Source: Holosporales bacterium (lineage in GTDB: Bacteria > Pseudomonadota > Alphaproteobacteria > RUG11792). From it: a stretch of DNA of 6,785 bases. Shown here one piece after another: positions 1-4,633 of the stretch. Within the stretch, counting starts at the first letter, position 1, and the number at the start of each line of letters is the position of its first letter. Under the pieces are notes generated by a model, which was not told where the DNA came from, searched no databases, and worked only from the letters and a program-made list of their open reading frames with translations. The DNA lies in the NCBI GenBank assembly GCA_031257415.1, contig JAIROR010000002.1, positions 1-6,785 of the forward strand. The letters are read 5' to 3'. Both the position numbers and the translations under genes were made by a program.

Positions 1-130
1 AAAAAAGGTTAACACGCGGTCGTTTTTTCCAAATATTTTTGCGGCAGTTAAATTTTTCTGTGTAAAATAGGTGGTTCGTTAATAGTTTGTTTATGAAGTG
101 GGCAAAAACCAAGGGAAAGCAATAGTTCTC

Positions 131-178
131 TGAAGTCGACCCAGGTGCCCGTTCCGGTTACTTCATTCCATTTTTTTT
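131..178 (+). terminator. Possible Rho-independent terminator of an upstream transcript
   Basis: TGAAGT (131-136) pairs with ACTTCA (160-165). ACC (139-141) can extend the stem with GGT (156-158) across a small internal loop. A run of eight T starts at 171, five bases after the stem. The stem and T-run suit an intrinsic terminator, but the gap before the T-run is longer than usual and no gene is visible upstream in the window, so this is tentative. Confidence 0.3.
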
Positions 179-181
179 CTC

Positions 182-201
182 ATGGGACAAAATGGGACAA
201 A
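182..201. repeat. 10-bp direct repeat, two copies (ATGGGACAAA)
   Basis: Two perfect adjacent copies of ATGGGACAAA lie at 182-191 and 192-201, followed by AATTTTT. Read on the other strand this gives TTGTCCC after an A/T run. That resembles the core of the 28-bp units at 4471-4582 (AAAAATTGTCCC). The likeness is short and could be chance. Confidence 0.6.
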
Positions 202-209
202 AATTTTTC

Positions 210-239
210 TTGCATAAAAATAAAAAAGTATGCTATCAT
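210..239 (+). promoter_or_regulatory. Upstream promoter P1, extended -10 type
   Basis: TTGCAT (210-215) and TATCAT (234-239) are separated by 18 bp. TGC precedes the -10 hexamer, giving an extended -10 element. The predicted transcript starts near 246 and would cross a structured stretch and the 17-bp repeats before reaching hrcA. It could be a distal hrcA promoter or the promoter of a short RNA. This is a motif match only. Confidence 0.4.
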
Positions 240-334
240 GTTATTGATACCTGTTCTTGCGAGCTCTCTTTTCCTGGAAAGTTCGCTGGGTTAACCAGGA
301 GGATGTTGGTGTATGCATCCTGGAATCAGGCGGT

Positions 335-392
335 AATTCTCTGAAGTTGTTATTTCTCTGAAGTTGTTAATTCTCTGAAGTTGTTATTTCTC
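335..392. repeat. 17-bp tandem repeat, about 3.3 copies
   Basis: The unit TTCTCTGAAGTTGTTAA/T begins at 337, 354 and 371, with a truncated fourth copy (TTCTCC) at 388. The spacing is exactly 17 bp. A lone relative, GTTCTCTGAAGT, lies at 125-136. The period is not a multiple of three, so the array is not a coding repeat. Its last TTGTTA (381-386) doubles as the -35 element of the hrcA promoter, so copy-number change could alter the sequence upstream of that promoter. Confidence 0.85.
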
Positions 393-410
393 CGCGCCTA
401 GTGCTATAAT
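381..410 (+). promoter_or_regulatory. Proximal hrcA promoter P2
   Basis: TTGTTA (381-386), an 18-bp spacer and a perfect TATAAT (405-410) preceded by TGC make an extended -10 promoter. It has the same layout as the one at 210-239. Transcription would start near 417, leaving an untranslated leader of about 30 nt before the ATG at 449. No CIRCE repeat (TTAGCACTC-N9-GAGTGCTAA) overlaps it, so classic HrcA autorepression at this promoter is not supported. Confidence 0.6.
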
Positions 411-448
411 CAACATAGTATATTTAAATACGAATCTCGTGTTTAGTC

Positions 449-1498
449 ATGTCTGAAGCGAAGGATTTTCTTGGTAATAAAAGGTATGTGGATATATTTA
501 ATGAGCTTGTTGACGAATATATAGAGACAGGAACCCCAGTTGGGTCGCGAACTCTTTCCAAGAGGATGGTGAATGCGTTGTCGCCTGCGACGATAAGGAA
601 CGTTATGTCCGATCTTGAGGATTTGGGAATATTGTGCTCGAAGCACACGTCGTCGGGCCGCAAACCAACTCCGAAGGGGTGGAGATATTTTATAGATAGC
701 CTGGCGGAGGTATCCCTGGAGGATTTGCCCAATGCCTATAGGGAGCAGATGCGGAAGGTCGAGGAATCGGCGAAGATGGAGAGCATGGCCTCAGTTCTTG
801 GCAAGATTTCGGATATGCTTTCGAATATCGCAAATTGTGTCAGCGTTATTACTGTGCCAACTGTCAATGATAAATCTATCAGGCACATAGATTTTGTTTT
901 GCTTTCTCCAGGAAAGGCTCTCGTTGTTATCGTAACCGACGATGGAGATGTTGAAAATCGTCTGATAGAGGTTTCAATGGACGTTTCGAACAGTGTCTTG
1001 GAAAAGGCTTCCAAGTATCTCAATACCAAACTTTGCGGTTCGACTTTGTCAGAAATCAGGAATTTAGTTGATATTGATATAAATGCTCATCAGGAAGGAC
1101 TGGATGAAATAGCGAATTCGATAGTAGAGAAAGGTATAGGAGTTTGGACAAACGATAATGACAAAAACGACAGAATAATAATAAAGGGCCAAAGCAATTT
1201 ATTGTCAAATATAAACGAAATAGAGAATCTTCAAGATTTGTTTAAAAAGCTAGATGAAAAGCAGATGGTGCGAAGCTTGTTGGACGAATCCGTGAAAGGC
1301 AAGGGAATCAAAGTCTTCATTGGAGCTGAAAACAAATTATTTGATTTCGCAGGTTGCTCGATGATAATCGCACCCTATAAAAACTCAGTCAAAAAAATCA
1401 TCGGGGCGATAGGAGTGATAGGGCCCGAGAGAATGAAATATGGCCACGTCATAACAATTGTTGATTATACTGCAAAGATGCTGGAAAAACTTATATGA
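449..1498 (+). CDS. hrcA: Heat-inducible transcription repressor HrcA
   Basis: HrcA is a cytosolic repressor that binds CIRCE operators of groESL/dnaK-type chaperone genes and is kept active by GroEL. The 349-residue product has the usual family length. Residues 1-85 form the winged-helix part, including ETGTPVGSRTLSKR and LSPATIRNVMSDLEDLG, then HTSSGRKPT where the family usually has HTSAGRxPT. The C-terminal half has the GAF-like domain with the family hallmark IGVIGPERMKYGHVITIVDYTA near residues 320-341, except that this is split here as IGVIGPERMKYG and ITIVDYTA. The ATG at 449 fits the promoter at 381-410, but no clear Shine-Dalgarno sequence precedes it. In many alphaproteobacteria grpE follows hrcA; here an unrelated gene follows after 130 bp. 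The family call is secure. The local regulatory targets cannot be seen from this window. Confidence 0.97.
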   Translation: MSEAKDFLGNKRYVDIFNELVDEYIETGTPVGSRTLSKRMVNALSPATIRNVMSDLEDLGILCSKHTSSGRKPTPKGWRYFIDSLAEVSLEDLPNAYREQMRKVEESAKMESMASVLGKISDMLSNIANCVSVITVPTVNDKSIRHIDFVLLSPGKALVVIVTDDGDVENRLIEVSMDVSNSVLEKASKYLNTKLCGSTLSEIRNLVDIDINAHQEGLDEIANSIVEKGIGVWTNDNDKNDRIIIKGQSNLLSNINEIENLQDLFKKLDEKQMVRSLLDESVKGKGIKVFIGAENKLFDFAGCSMIIAPYKNSVKKIIGAIGVIGPERMKYGHVITIVDYTAKMLEKLI

Positions 1499-1530
1499 AG
1501 TTATTGAATAGGCCCCCCCTGATTGCGAGT

Positions 1531-1548
1531 GTATACCCAAACACCAAA
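1531..1548. repeat. 18-bp interspersed repeat, copy 1 (left flank of the unknown gene)
   Basis: GTATACCCAAACACCAAA here matches GTATACCCAAACAACAAA at 2714-2731 in 17 of 18 positions, in the same orientation. The two copies bracket the unrecognised gene at 1629-2675. Two further inverted copies of the core (GTTTGGGTATAC) lie in the 43-bp duplication at 2779-2864. Confidence 0.7.
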
Positions 1549-1565
1549 TTTCAAAAACAAGAAGC

Positions 1566-1594
1566 TTGACTGATTCGCCTTCATGTGTTAGCAT
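1566..1594 (+). promoter_or_regulatory. Candidate promoter of the unknown exported protein
   Basis: TTGACT (1566-1571) matches the -35 consensus in five of six positions. A weak -10, TAGCAT (1589-1594), follows at 17 bp. A better -10 hexamer, TATATT (1595-1600), lies slightly further on but at a poor distance from this -35. The -35 is convincing; which -10 is used is unclear. Confidence 0.4.
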
Positions 1595-1628
1595 TATATT
1601 ATAGGCGCCGTTTTGGGGAGAGCTTGTT

Positions 1629-2675
1629 GTGAATTATATTGCTTGTGTTGTGACCAATGTTATAACTGGTCTTGCGAGTTGTTTCAGGAATTGTCTCAGG
1701 AATTGTCTTGTTCTTGGGGGGATGAATTGTATCGGAACTGCTTTTATTATTGTTTATTCTTTGAGTATATGCGATGCTGGTGCTTCGTCTTCTATTCGTA
1801 TGCCCAAGGAGCAAAGTCATGGCTATATCCCTGGGATGTATGGAAAATTTGTTAATGAGAAATTCGTGCTTGACAACAGGGGCTCTCCGTGGGCTCCCAA
1901 AGATTATCCCTTTGTTAGAATGGAGCATGTTGCAAACTCATATCATGGCTCGAGCGCGCCGGTTTGGTCAACAATAGTCGAAGATTTTGGGAAGGAGCTT
2001 GGAAAGAATCACAAGATCGTCAAGATAAGCAATGCAGGAGGCAAACTCTTCTCGAAGGATCCGTTCTTCCAGAATACAACTCCTAAGACTGCATACTGTT
2101 GGGAAGAGCATGATGAATCGCAGAAGGGGCCTTTCGGTGCATACGCCATCAAGCACACGTTCTTCTTCGATTCAGGGGTCGCCCCGCGAAGAGACCACTA
2201 CTATCCCGTCGAGGAAGATCTGAGGAAGCTCTTTGCCAATTTTAAGTCGCTGCTCCTCAATGATCCAGACGATCTTGAGGAATCGGCGGATGTCAGCTCC
2301 CTGTTTACCGCTGTGTTTGATGATGAGACGCTATCAAGCTTTAAGGTGGAGCATCCGTTTTTGAAAGGGTATCTATCGGCTATCAGGATTCCAACGACAA
2401 CGCCGCTACCGGGGGATAAAGGCATCCTGGCCTCCCTGAAAGATCTCCTATCGACGGGTGATAGCGAGGCCACCAAGCTGGCGCAAATGATATTCGGAAG
2501 TCCAGATAATGGTTCGTTAAAGGGAGGCCTCCTTTCGCCCAATACTATCAGTAATACCTTCAAATCCGAGGCAAGTGAATATGATCCTCTTTCGGCAATT
2601 ACAAGTCTCCTCGGAACTCCATCGGTAGAAGGCAAAACTATATTCCAATTGCTGGAGGAGCTGAATCCCAAGTAG
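1629..2675 (+). CDS. Unrecognised protein with N-terminal export signal
   Basis: I do not recognise this 348-residue protein. The GTG start at 1629 has GGGGAG eight bases upstream, which is why it is chosen. The ATG at 1722 (residue 32) would give a more ordinary signal-peptide length but has only a G-run directly against it. The N-terminus has Arg20 and Arg24, then a hydrophobic stretch at about 26-48 ending in ICDAGA before SSS. This suggests a signal peptide or anchor, with possible cleavage after AGA. It is not a good lipobox, because Ile rather than a small residue precedes Cys. The leader is Cys-rich (seven Cys in the first 48 residues), while the rest has one Cys, in AYCWEEH. The body is soluble, with clusters KDPFFQNTTPKTAYCWEEHD and FFFDSGVAPRRDHYYP and a Ser/Leu-rich C-terminal third. 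A 12-bp in-frame duplication (1685-1708) doubles RNCL in the leader. It is convergent with rplI. A secreted or periplasmic location is inferred from the leader. Confidence 0.75.
   Translation: MNYIACVVTNVITGLASCFRNCLRNCLVLGGMNCIGTAFIIVYSLSICDAGASSSIRMPKEQSHGYIPGMYGKFVNEKFVLDNRGSPWAPKDYPFVRMEHVANSYHGSSAPVWSTIVEDFGKELGKNHKIVKISNAGGKLFSKDPFFQNTTPKTAYCWEEHDESQKGPFGAYAIKHTFFFDSGVAPRRDHYYPVEEDLRKLFANFKSLLLNDPDDLEESADVSSLFTAVFDDETLSSFKVEHPFLKGYLSAIRIPTTTPLPGDKGILASLKDLLSTGDSEATKLAQMIFGSPDNGSLKGGLLSPNTISNTFKSEASEYDPLSAITSLLGTPSVEGKTIFQLLEELNPK
1685..1708. repeat. 12-bp in-frame tandem duplication (CAGGAATTGTCT x2)
   Basis: Two perfect adjacent copies of CAGGAATTGTCT at 1685-1696 and 1697-1708 encode the doubled RNCL in the leader of the unknown exported protein. 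The length is a multiple of three, so the frame is kept. This fits the GTG at 1629 being the true start, though it does not prove it. Confidence 0.8.
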
Positions 2676-2713
2676 AAAGCCGTGAGCAGAAGGATTCATG
2701 AGTCAATGTGGGG

Positions 2714-2731
2714 GTATACCCAAACAACAAA
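2714..2731. repeat. 18-bp interspersed repeat, copy 2 (right flank), with palindromic core
   Basis: This is the direct-repeat partner of 1531-1548 (17 of 18 bases). The overlapping GGGTATACCC (2712-2721) is a perfect 10-bp palindrome. GGTATACCCAAAC (2713-2725) is an exact inverted repeat of GTTTGGGTATACC at 2798-2810 and 2841-2853, so the transcript of either strand could fold here. Confidence 0.7.
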
Positions 2732-2778
2732 AGACTGCGGCCTTTCCAGACCAGAAATATCTCTGGCGACTTGCCTCC

Positions 2779-2864
2779 TCTCAGACAATCTCTTGGGGTT
2801 TGGGTATACCTATAGAACTTGTCTCAGACAATCTCTTGGGGTTTGGGTATACCTATAGAACTTG
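2779..2864. repeat. Perfect 43-bp tandem duplication
   Basis: The stretch at 2779-2821 is repeated without a single change at 2822-2864. It starts TCTCAGACAATCTCTTGGGG and ends CCTATAGAACTTG. Each unit contains GTTTGGGTATACC, the inverted form of the repeat that also flanks the unknown gene. Complete identity points to a recent duplication. The array lies between the 3' ends of the convergent unknown gene and rplI and has no T-run typical of an intrinsic terminator. Confidence 0.95.
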
Positions 2865-2887
2865 GAAGAAGCTCACAGAGATTTCCT

Positions 2888-3415
2888 TTAGTCTTTATCA
2901 TCACTATTATCGCTGGTAGATTCCTCGGATCCCTCCTCATCCTCATCGGCGGCGGCTTTATCCTGAAGCTCTTGGGCAGTCATCACCCTGATTGGGATAT
3001 CGACTGGCACTTCTGCATGCAGCAATACTCTGACGGAATGATTGCCAACGGACTTTATGGGAGCAACGAGCTGCACCTGGTTTTTATTAACCGCGAACCC
3101 CAATCCCTTCAGCTCTACGCAAACATCAGCCGCCCTGACCGATCCAAAGAGCATCCCAGACTCGCTCGCCTGCCGCACAAGAACAAGGGAAACATCTTTC
3201 ATTTTCTCCTTCGTCTTTTCAGCATTGGCTTTCTGGCTCAGATTCTGAGTCTCTATTTCCGTTCTCCTCGTCGAAAAATACTCAAGATTGGCAGGGGTAG
3301 CGCGCAGAGCCTTCCCCCTCGGCAAAAGGAAATTCCGCGCGAACCCGCTCTTGACCTCTACCTCATCACCTATAGAACCAAGTTTTTCAACCTTCTCTAG
3401 CAAAACAACTTTCAT
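2888..3415 (-). CDS. rplI: 50S ribosomal protein L9
   Basis: L9 binds 23S rRNA at the base of the L1 stalk in the large ribosomal subunit and helps keep the reading frame. The product has 175 residues. Residues 13-40 match the full L9 family signature: G13, G16, V21, G24-F25, N28-F29-L30, G34, A36 and T40. The central helix (about 41-75, charged and Lys/Glu-rich) and the C-terminal rRNA-binding domain (GMLFGSVRAADV to PVDIPIRVM) follow. Residues from about 151 to the end form an acidic Asp/Glu/Ser tail that takes it past the roughly 149 residues of E. coli L9. The start (complement of 3413-3415) gives the canonical MKVVLLEKVEKLG. Only a weak AAGAG-like ribosome binding site precedes it. rpsF and rpsR, its usual operon partners, are not next to it. 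A dedicated promoter lies about 50 bp upstream. Confidence 0.98.
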   Translation of the reverse strand: MKVVLLEKVEKLGSIGDEVEVKSGFARNFLLPRGKALRATPANLEYFSTRRTEIETQNLSQKANAEKTKEKMKDVSLVLVRQASESGMLFGSVRAADVCVELKGLGFAVNKNQVQLVAPIKSVGNHSVRVLLHAEVPVDIPIRVMTAQELQDKAAADEDEEGSEESTSDNSDDKD

Positions 3416-3462
3416 AACACTCTTTCTTTCAAGACAACATATCCAGCAAGCACATAAGATAT

Positions 3463-3491
3463 ATCATATCACTTTGCATTGCAAATGTCTA
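3463..3491 (-). promoter_or_regulatory. rplI promoter with inverted repeat in the spacer
   Basis: On the minus strand, TAGACA (complement of 3486-3491) and TATGAT (complement of 3463-3468) each match consensus in five of six positions and are exactly 17 bp apart. Transcription would begin near 3456, about 40 nt before the rplI ATG. The spacer contains a 13-bp inverted repeat at 3473-3485 (TTTGCATTGCAAA on the plus strand, one central odd base). That is a plausible operator position for a repressor. The -35 overlaps the stop codon of the upstream unknown gene. Confidence 0.6.
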
Positions 3492-4049
3492 TAGAAATAA
3501 GTTCCCGGTTGCAACCATTGTATTTTCGCATTGAATACAAAGGTTTTCAGTATATTCAGCCGATGCAGGGCGCTCGGATATTGATACTCGAACCAATTTC
3601 CCTTCGCATACTGCTTTAATACTTTTCCCATCCTGCTGCAATACCATGGAAAAGTTGGTTGCGCCAGTGACCCTGCTTATGACGAAAGCTGCCCCTAAAA
3701 TGCCACTTCTCAATAACGATTCATGAGGGGAGGCATGGAAAACCTCATGAGAGGCGTCGTTATTGGCATCATGAGAGGCGTCGTTATTGGCATCATGGGA
3801 GGCGTCGCCGCCGAAGATGTTTATAGAGAAACAATCATCTTTTATTGTTTTCGTGACGAAAACTGTCTTCGAAGACTTGAGCTCAAGCGCTATTTTCATA
3901 CGGATTGTTTCGTTCAACTTTTCTTGATTATCGTCGTCGACAAAAATAACAGCAGTTGCGGTGCCGGACAGGTTATCGAAATCGGGCATTTCTTTGAATG
4001 TGTCTACGATCCAAAATTTTACTACCCCGTTATTAACTAAAGGCCCCAT
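3489..4049 (-). CDS. Unrecognised protein with DASHDANN octapeptide repeats
   Basis: I do not recognise this 186-residue product. The ATG at 4049 is chosen because AGGAG lies nine bases upstream. The frame stays open to an ATG at 4235, but that extension runs through a 23-bp tandem array whose period shifts the reading frame each unit, so it is unlikely to be coding. The protein looks like two mixed alpha/beta halves, about residues 1-80 (GVVKFWIVDTF, ATAVIFVDDD, KTVFVTKT) and 110-186 (GAAFVISRV, NFSMVLQQDGKSI, KLVRVSIS). They are joined by a His/Asp/Asn-rich linker at about 82-108 with two perfect DASHDANN copies and a partial third. No signal peptide or membrane segment is clear. It lies on the same strand as rplI, whose promoter overlaps its stop. 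The linker could bind metal through its His and Asp residues, but that is speculation. Confidence 0.65.
   Translation of the reverse strand: MGPLVNNGVVKFWIVDTFKEMPDFDNLSGTATAVIFVDDDNQEKLNETIRMKIALELKSSKTVFVTKTIKDDCFSINIFGGDASHDANNDASHDANNDASHEVFHASPHESLLRSGILGAAFVISRVTGATNFSMVLQQDGKSIKAVCEGKLVRVSISERPASAEYTENLCIQCENTMVATGNLFL
3745..3807. repeat. 24-bp in-frame coding repeat, 2.6 copies
   Basis: Perfect copies lie at 3745-3768 and 3769-3792, each starting TCATGAGAGGCGTCG. A partial third, with one A-to-G change, runs from 3793 to 3807. On the minus strand the unit encodes the octapeptide DASHDANN. The 24-bp period keeps the frame, unlike the 23-bp and 28-bp arrays nearby, which supports this gene being translated. 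Confidence 0.9.
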
Positions 4050-4066
4050 GTTTACATTCTCCTGTA

Positions 4067-4076
4067 CACGCGCGTG
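4067..4076. promoter_or_regulatory. 10-bp perfect palindrome CACGCGCGTG upstream of the unknown minus-strand gene
   Basis: CACGCGCGTG reads identically on both strands and lies 17-27 bases upstream of the ATG at 4049, just before its AGGAG. It could be an operator or mRNA stem. No protein can be named. Confidence 0.25.
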
Positions 4077-4098
4077 CTGCATCAGTGGCAGATCTTGG

Positions 4099-4240
4099 CA
4101 GAATAACAGAAATCTGGCAAGCAGAATAGCGAAAATCTGGCAAGCAGAATAACAGAAATCTGGCAAGCAGAATAGCGAAAATCTAGCAAGCAGAATAACA
4201 GAAATCTGGCAAGCAGAATAGCGAAAATCTAGCAAGCAGC
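4099..4240. repeat. 23-bp tandem array, six copies in alternating A/B forms
   Basis: Units begin at 4099, 4122, 4145, 4168, 4191 and 4214, exactly 23 bp apart, with a stub at 4237. Two forms alternate strictly. Form A contains CAGAATAACAGAAATCTGG and form B contains CAGAATAGCGAAAATCT. The array is therefore also three copies of a 46-bp unit, which means duplication happened first at 23 bp and then at 46 bp. Form A contains the inverted repeat CAGA-AA-TCTG; form B has lost it. A GCGC-GGTA-GCGC hairpin at 4239-4250 abuts the right end. The array lies between the unknown minus-strand gene and parS and has no spacers, so it is not CRISPR. Confidence 0.95.
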
Positions 4241-4250
4241 GCGGTAGCGC
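4239..4250. other. Short GC hairpin at the right edge of the 23-bp array
   Basis: GCGC (4239-4242) pairs with GCGC (4247-4250) around the loop GGTA. No T-run follows on either strand, so it is not a convincing terminator. Confidence 0.35.
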
Positions 4251-4338
4251 AATACTGATAATAACATGCGCGCCACAAAAGAAACCATCAAATAGGCCCG
4301 ATTACGAAGAATGTATTCATTAATTTTTGAGCAGCGAA

Positions 4339-4354
4339 TGTTTCACGTGAAACA
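4339..4354. promoter_or_regulatory. parS centromere site (ParB binding site)
   Basis: TGTTTCACGTGAAACA is an exact match to the widely conserved bacterial parS consensus. The perfect dyad extends two bases further on each side (4337-4356). ParB dimers load at parS as CTP-dependent clamps, spread along nearby DNA and work with ParA and SMC to segregate the replication origin. Chromosomal parS sites usually lie close to the origin and parAB. The site is intergenic, upstream of the PhzF gene, between the 23-bp and 28-bp tandem arrays. No parA or parB gene is in the window. A 16-bp perfect consensus is very unlikely by chance. Confidence 0.93.
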
Positions 4355-4405
4355 TTTTGGTTATGGTAAAAGAAATTATTCGATAGAATAGAGGTTTTGC
4401 AAAAT

Positions 4406-4435
4406 GGCCGATGTGGAGCACATCATCCAACGGCC
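4406..4435. other. Stem-loop in the parS intergenic region
   Basis: GATGTG (4410-4415) and CACATC (4419-4424) form a six-base stem with a GAG loop. GGCC at 4406-4409 can pair with GGCC at 4432-4435 across a one-sided bulge. No T-run follows. It may be an RNA leader structure or simply a DNA dyad; its role is unknown. Confidence 0.3.
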
Positions 4436-4470
4436 TCTTCTGAGCCAAGAAACCCACAAGAGAAAAGAAA

Positions 4471-4582
4471 AAAAATTGTCCCTTGCCCAACAGGCGATAA
4501 AAATTGTCCCTTGCCCAACAGGCGATAAAAATTGTCCCTTGCTTGACGGGCGATAAAAATTGTCCCTTGCTCAACAGGCGAT
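4471..4582. repeat. 28-bp tandem array, four copies
   Basis: Units start at 4471, 4499, 4527 and 4555 with a constant AAAAATTGTCCCTTGC first half. Copies 1 and 2 are identical; copies 3 and 4 differ only in the eight or so bases after TTGC (CTTGACGGG, CTCAACAGG against CCCAACAGG). The period is not a multiple of three, so it is not a coding repeat. The units are contiguous, with no variable spacers, so this is not CRISPR. It ends about 50 bp before the PhzF start codon, next to an A/T-rich tract at 4586-4609, and may contain or displace that gene's promoter. Confidence 0.95.
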
Positions 4583-4633
4583 TTTGAGATATATATATAC
4601 GATATTATAGGCAAGATTTGTAATAGTCCGTTT

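Noticed and set aside
240..335. SRP RNA, tRNA or other known structured RNA upstream of hrcA
   Set aside because: The SRP RNA apical motif (GGTC..GGAAGGAAGCAGCC type) and a tRNA T-arm (GGTTCGAATCC type) are absent; only simple stems are seen.
1..448. CIRCE operator at hrcA
   Set aside because: No TTAGCACTC or GAGTGCTAA arm, even with a few mismatches, was found near either promoter.
1508..1528. Similarity of AATAGGCCC..GATTGCGAG to AATAGGCCCGATTACGAAG near 4291-4309
   Set aside because: The match needs a six-base gap and has no other support; it is too short to call a repeat.
1613..1855. Cys-rich 80-codon plus-strand open frame
   Set aside because: It overlaps the start of the unknown exported protein in another frame and has no better start signal; the longer frame continues as a coherent protein.
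2751..2766. CCAGA/TCTGG hairpin as terminator of the unknown gene or rplI
   Set aside because: The stem is only five base pairs and no T-run follows on either strand.
2819..3400. Plus-strand 193-codon open frame over rplI
   Set aside because: It lies opposite the L9 gene, whose family signature is complete on the minus strand, and it starts within the 43-bp duplication.
4083..4235. Hydrophobic N-terminal extension of the minus-strand unknown gene
   Set aside because: It is a translation of a 23-bp array with a period not divisible by three, and a Shine-Dalgarno sequence supports the start at 4049 instead.
4099..4582. CRISPR arrays
   Set aside because: The 23-bp and 28-bp units are directly contiguous, with no unique spacers, no array leader and no cas genes; they are plain tandem repeats.
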